In this document: positions 59,211 to 64,000 of the stretch, piece after piece
How positions within the stretch are numbered: the stretch's first letter is position 1
Layout of the letters: each line of letters begins with the position of its first letter
From: Balamuthia mandrillaris
Taxonomy: Eukaryota > Discosea > Longamoebia > Balamuthiidae
Reading direction: 5' to 3'
Assembly (NCBI GenBank): GCA_031835245.1
Contig: JAVKOQ010000026.1
Location: forward strand, 124,001 to 188,000
Length of the DNA: 64,000 bases
Made by a program: the position numbers and the translations under genes
The notes under the pieces: generated by a model
Told to the model about the DNA's origin: nothing
Databases searched by the model: none
What the model saw: only the letters and a program-made list of their open reading frames with translations

Positions 59211-60613
59211 ATGCTGTTCTGCGGCGATGAGCAATGCGGCCCCGCTTTGCCCGCTGAGCTCCATGTCCTGATACTCAGCTTCCTCACGGACGTTCGGGAC
59301 CTCGCTGCGGTGTGTTGCACGTCACGTTTGGCCTACACGGTGGTCACCTCGCAACCTGCTCTCTGGAGCGCCCTGGTGCGACGGCATTACGCAGCCTCGG
59401 GCCTTCGTTGCGTGGAGAGACCTTGGGAAGACGACCCCTTGGGCTCGTGGCACCCTTTCAGTAAGTCCAACGTATCACCCTTTCTTCTTCTTCTTCTTCT
59501 TCTTCGTCTTCTGACAAACACCAAAAAGTTCGTAAAGTTGTGGCCTCGTTTCTCGGTTTTGACGTGGTGGAGCCCTCTCCATGGTGGTCTGCTCCAAAGC
59601 GGACGGCTTGGCTGCTCTCGTCCAAACGGAGGCTCTTGTCTGTTCTCTCCCAACAATTAGCCCAACGAGAAGACGTTGAACAACTGGAGTTGGAGCCGCT
59701 GTTGGACACCGTGCTGGACCCCGAGGCTATCCTTAAGGTCAGCGACATGCAAAACGAATACCAGAGCAATCGAATCTTGGCTCTTTGCCTGGTGGAGATG
59801 GACTACCATGCTCCTCCCCTCATCCCATTTGTTCTTCTCCTGGGTTTGGTACGATACCAACAGCAACTACACCGAGAACTAGCGGAAGTAGATCAACAGG
59901 AGGTCTTTGGACATCATTTCCATCGCTCCTCCTTTCTTGGGCAACTCTGGAGCCAGTGGGCCAAGCGTAGAGCTCGGCACTTTCTTGACGCTGTGGTGAC
60001 GCAAACATGGCAGCAATGTGCGGCGCTTCGGGAAAACCTGGACACGGAGCTGAATTCCCTTGAAACTGACGCCATAAGGTTACGAGAGACCGTTCAGGGT
60101 TGCCTCCATGCAGTTCTTAGAAACTTGGATAAGCTTCCTCGTTGCCTGCTCTTGGTGCTCTTTCACCTTAAGCATCTGGCGAGGAACGACCGACGTAACA
60201 ACCCTGCGGCCTTCTGGTTCTTCTGTCGGCTGGTGGTGCCTAGCCTGATGTTGTCTTTGGACAAGCCCGAGGTGACGGGTGGAGTCTTCCCCACACAGCA
60301 GCAACAACGGACGATGATACTTGTGGCCAAAGTCTTTCAGGTCGCTTTCACCACCAGGAAGATTATTTTTATGGAATATTACTTGAAACATGTCGGAGAA
60401 GACTTGTTGATCAGCATTGGCGCTACGGTGGAGCATGCCATGGCTCCTCTCTTAGGCTTCATAGCAGAACAAGAGCAGCATGTATTGGAGACCTTTGCTT
60501 CAGAGCAAGCCATCAGCGAGGGTGCCAAGGAGGCTTCTGACGAACAAGCTTTGTTGTCTTCTTTTTTGGAAGTGCACCAACGAGGTCTGTTGTCTACATG
60601 CACTGAGAAATAG
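59211..60613 (+). CDS. F-box protein with RasGAP-like domain
   Basis: Two exons (59211-59460, 59529-60613) give 445 codons. Residues about 14-60 are an F-box: LPAELHVLILSFLTDVRDLA, CTSRLAYTVV, LWSALVRRHY. The rest is helical; residues about 290-375 carry the core RasGAP pattern (LPRCLLLVLFHLKHLA, AAFWFFCRLVVPSLMLS, RTMILVAKVFQVAFT), matching the FLRF-PA and L-AKVLQ landmarks of that family. The usual arginine-finger FR(G/D)N loop is not obvious, so catalysis on Ras is uncertain. An F-box would link it to Skp1/SCF ubiquitin ligases. The combination suggests ubiquitin control of small-GTPase signalling, which is inference. Confidence 0.75.
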
Positions 60614-60817
60614 AAGCAGAAAAGAGTTACGAAATTTATTCCAAAAAGGTAATTGTAACGATAATTTGTCGAGATAATTGGTGTATCAAAAAATATTAAC
60701 CCATATTAATAATTCTCCAAATAATCGATCATTGACAACAGTAATTGGGGTTCATCGGCAAATATCTCCAATTGTCGATAAACTCAACAAAAGAAAAAGA
60801 AAGAGAAAGAAAGAAGA

Positions 60818-61304
60818 ATGGAACCAAGCGCAACCGCCGCGACTCCATCGCAGGAAGCCTCTGCTTCTCCTGTCTTCAAACCCATCAAAACCCACAAGAT
60901 CCCCAACCACCAACCCCCTCCGAAGCGACCCCACCACCAGCACCAGCAACAACCGCCGCTCGATGAGGACGACGACGCCGATCGTTCCTGCTACGTTTGC
61001 CAATTTGCGGTGAGCCCCGCCTTGCCTTCTTCCTCTTCTTCCACCGCGTCCTCCCTCGGCAGCACCGCCACTACACAGGTCTTGGCCGCTGCGGACTCTT
61101 CCTTTGGCATCGGCCTGTTCTCCAGGCAGACGCTGGAGGTCGTGGGGCGGCTGACCGGACATGCGGACGCCGTCTCGCAGCTCGCCTTCTCCGCCAGCAA
61201 TGCCAGCCTGTTGTGGTCCTCCTCCGACGATGGCTCCGTGAGGTGTTGGGACTTGCGCCAACAAGCCGTTGTGCTTGGCACGCAAGGTGCTTATTTTCCT
61301 CTTT

Positions 61305-61343
<39 letters not shown>

Positions 61344-62315
61344 ACTCCTTGCTTTCTCTTCTTTGTTTTGTTAAGTGTTCTCTCTCTCACACTCTCTCCT
61401 TGCTTTCTCTTGATCTTTGTTCCGTTAAGTGTTCTCTCATCTCTCCCTCCCTCCCTCTCTCACGCGCCACTCTGACTGGGTTCTCTTCACAGTTAAAAGT
61501 AGCGTGCATTCCTTCACTCTGGAAAGCAGCAGTGAACACGTGCTGGCAGCTGGTGCAGGCAAGGATATCATGTTCTGGGACCTTCGTAAGGACTTGAGCA
61601 AACCTTTGACCGTGTTTGAGGACTCTCACACTGAAGACATAACTCGGGTAATGTCTATGCTTCCTTCTTTCTCCCTCCCCTCTTCCTTTCTGCTCCGAAG
61701 AGTACCATTCAATTACTTATCGGACTGTAATCATAGTTGCGATTCCACCCGTTCGTTCCTGGAAAGCTGTTCAGTGGATCCATCGATGGACTAGTGTGCT
61801 TGTTTGATGTAAGCCAAAGTATTGTGGAAGAGGATGCTTTGCTTGAAGGTTTTGTTTTCTTCTTCCGTTCTTCTTCCGTTCTTCTTCCGTTCTTCTGTCT
61901 TCTGTCTTCTGTCTACGGTTTGCGGTTTTCGGTTTTCGTTTATTAACATAGATGCAATAGTGTTGCCTGTGAATGAAGCGGTCGCCACATTTGGCTTCTT
62001 TGGAGCCAGAGGCGAGGACTTGTATGTCCTTTCCACCGACCAAACGTTTAGCGCTTGGAACATTGACAAAGTCGATACTCTCCTTTGCTCCGTTTTCTCT
62101 TTCATCCTATTTTCTCACGTTTGTTTTTCTTCCAGTGCGAAGAATTGGTCAAAGTAAAAGATGCAAGAGAAGCTCTCTCAGTGGATTATTACATCGATTG
62201 CTACTACCACGCCCCCACTGAAAAGCTGTTGTTGTTCAGCGGCACCAATGCGTACTCTTTCTTCTTCCTTCTTTATCGCTTTTCTTTTTCTTCTCCTTCT
62301 CGCTTTATTAATTTC

Positions 62316-62353
<38 letters not shown>

Positions 62354-62635
62354 TCTCTCCGCAAAAAAAAGCGGACAAGTATCAATCATTGAGGTGACCA
62401 GTACGGGAATGGTGCCGTTGCAACGGCTGAGCGGAGGACACACTTCCATCGTTCGATGCTTTGATTGGGACGTGCAGGTTTGTGTCTCTTTCCCTTTGGC
62501 CCCTTTTTTTTTTCGTGTTGTCCCCTAGTTTGCTAAAACCTCTTTTCTTTGGTTGTTATATTCACAACGCAGAACCACAACATTGTAACCGGCGGCGAAG
62601 ACTCTTGCATCTCCATGTGGACTCTCTCCTCCTAA
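60818..62635 (+). CDS. WD40-repeat protein, WDR89-like
   Basis: About seven exons. A Pro/His/Gln-rich start (KPIKTHKIPNHQPPPKRP) leads into WD repeats: VGRLTGHADAVSQLAFSA, LLWSSSDDGSVRCWDLR, HVLAAGAGKDIMFWDLRK, LRFHPFVPGKLFSGSIDGLV, LSTDQTFSAWNIDKC and IVTGGEDSCISMWTLSS at the end. The RFHP...SGS-DGLV-LFD-SQSIVEEDAL block followed by a weak blade is characteristic of WDR89, a small single-propeller protein of unclear function. Introns with CT runs at about 61311-61340 and 62320-62350. Confidence 0.82.
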
Positions 62636-62826
62636 CACACAAAAAAAAGATCATCTCTTTGCGTATTTGATTTTTTACTGGACGTTTGTTTTAAAAAAAA
62701 ACAGTAAGATCACAAGTTCCTTTTGTTATTATGACGTGGTAAATTACGTTTTATGGTATATTTAACGTCATACCTTCTTTTTAAGGTTAAAACATGTGTC
62801 CGATGACGTAACTTGTATCGTTTTTT

Positions 62827-62832
62827 GTCGAC
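62827..62832. promoter_or_regulatory. GTCGAC element at -81
   Basis: In TTTTTTGTCGACAAACG, 81 bp upstream of the M20 dipeptidase ATG. Related TGACGT words lie at about 62743 and 62802. Confidence 0.45.
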
Positions 62833-62907
62833 AAACGAAAATTATTTTTCTTTTTCTTTTTTCTTTTTTTTCAGTTTCACCAACAAAAAAAAAAGAGAGA
62901 GAGAAAG

Positions 62908-63445
62908 ATGGAGTCTGCTGCTGCTGCCGCTTTTGATGTGGAGAAGACCAAGGGTTTCATCGAACAGGTGTGGGATGACAGCATCGTCCCCGCTTTGTGC
63001 GAGTACGTCAAGATCCCCAACCAATCCCCTCTCTTTGATCCCCAGTGGGCCACCAATGGTTACATGGACCAAGGTAAACGCCACGCCCACACACACACAC
63101 ACTGCCCTCACAAGCAACAAGCCTCACTTCTTTGTCTTAAAAAAAACTTTTTCGATTACTTTTTTATTTATATCTTATTATTTTATTTATTTTATCTGAT
63201 TCGAACCCCCTTTTTTTTTTGTGTGTGACACTAGCCATCCAACTGGAAGTGGACTGGGTGAAGAAGCAACAAGTGCCTGGCCTCGAAGTGAAGGTAACAC
63301 CCATCTCTGTTCTATGGACGTATTTTTGTTGGAAAGCTGAAATGCTGCTGCTGCTACCGCGCAGGTTATCACCGCCCCTGAGAGGACGCCCGTCATTGTT
63401 CTCACCGTGGAAGCCACCACTGAAAACAAAGAGTATTCCTCTCTT

Positions 63446-63500
<55 letters not shown>

Positions 63501-64000
63501 CTGTATGGTGCACAGGCTGAAGTGTTCTCTGCTCCTTCTCCTCGCTCTTTTCTTCCATGCTTCTCTGCTTCTCTCTTTCTCAGCTTCTCAGTGCTTCTCT
63601 GCTCCTCTCCTTCTCCGCTCTTTCTCTTCTCTTCTATTCTTGTTGCTTGTTTTCTTACGGAAACTCAAACGTTACACAGGGACACGGTGTTGCTTTACGG
63701 CCATTTGGACAAGCAGCCTCCCTTGACGGAAGGCTGGGAGGCAGGCATTGGCCCTTACACCCCTGTCATCAAGGACGGCAAGCTCTACGGCAGAGGCGGA
63801 GCTGATGACGGCTACGTATGTTTGTCTTTGTTGAGTTTAGCTGTGTGTTTCTTGTTTTCTGTGTTGGTGACTCACCCTATCGTTCTTTTTTCAATCTACA
63901 AGTCCATCTTTGCGGCAGTCACCGCCATCAAGGCTCTCAAAGAACAAGGTGAGAAAATCGGTGGAATGCTTTTCTATGTTAGCGTCCAAGTTGCTCATTC
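62908..64000 (+). CDS. M20-family dipeptidase (CNDP2-like), 3' partial
   Basis: The first five or so exons of the gene. Start MESAAAAAFDVEKTKGFIEQ, then YVKIPNQSPLFDPQW, VITAPERTPVIVLTVEAT, LLYGHLDKQPPLTEGW with the first zinc-ligand His, and GKLYGRGGADDGYSIF with the bridging Asp. These are signatures of the M20 metallodipeptidases that split dipeptides such as Cys-Gly in the cytosol. The remaining ligands lie beyond the right edge. Intron 3 has a CT run at 63449-63497. Confidence 0.88.
63449..63497. repeat. (CT)n in M20 gene intron
   Basis: CT run on the coding strand, followed by further TTCTC-rich sequence. Confidence 0.92.

Overview
This 64 kb window is nuclear DNA from a gene-dense eukaryote, most likely a free-living protist and possibly an amoebozoan; that placement is inference from gene content and style. 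Nearly every gene is split by short GT-AG introns (about 60-400 bp). Exons stay in frame only when those introns are removed, TAA, TAG and TGA all serve as stops, and poly(A)-type AATAAA signals follow some genes. There are no operons, no CRISPR arrays, no rRNA and no recognisable transposon.

Layout: 0-4 kb, the 3' part of a KDEL-tailed protein disulfide isomerase (+) and a leucine-rich-repeat gene (-). 4-12 kb, a hormone-sensitive lipase (+), a Siw14/Oca1-type phosphatase (-) and an ABC half transporter (-). 12-20.6 kb, a HAD-like hydrolase (+), an unrecognised gene (-), a kynurenine-type aminotransferase (+), an NRBF2-like MIT/coiled-coil protein (+) and an HP1-like chromodomain protein (-). 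20.9-30 kb, an M1 aminopeptidase (+), a decayed gene copy (-), an amino-acid transporter (+) and a DnaJ-X chaperone (-). 30-41.6 kb, a large ankyrin/propeller/LRR fusion gene, a secreted metzincin, an F-box propeller protein, a small charged protein and a membrane protein (all +). 41.9-52.2 kb, a 5'-nucleotidase (+), a dipeptidyl-peptidase-IV-like protease (+), ribosomal stalk protein P1 (-), a CBS-pair protein (+) and a small QCR10-like membrane protein (-). 52.6-64 kb, an ankyrin/coiled-coil protein (+), a PEBP (-), two tRNA-like split elements (-), an acyl-protein thioesterase (-), an F-box/RasGAP fusion (+), a WDR89-like protein (+) and the 5' end of an M20 dipeptidase (+).

The genes are mostly unrelated housekeeping, proteolysis, lipid and signalling functions; no pathway cluster is evident. 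Convergent genes are packed tightly, with 52-120 bp between several stop codons.

The most notable structure is genome-style rather than a single locus. (1) Almost every large microsatellite sits in an intron and is pyrimidine-rich on the coding strand. (2) Two short motifs recur upstream of start codons: TCATGACGAC / GTCGTCATGA, and GTCGAC at 81-83 bp before the ATG of three genes. (3) A leucine-rich-repeat module exists both as a stand-alone gene and, 31 kb away in the opposite orientation, as the C-terminal part of a 1,319-residue fusion, with identical intron positions. Also notable are an F-box/RasGAP fusion, a P1 protein without the usual stalk tail, a 14-nt microexon and paired tRNA-like halves about 340-395 bp apart.
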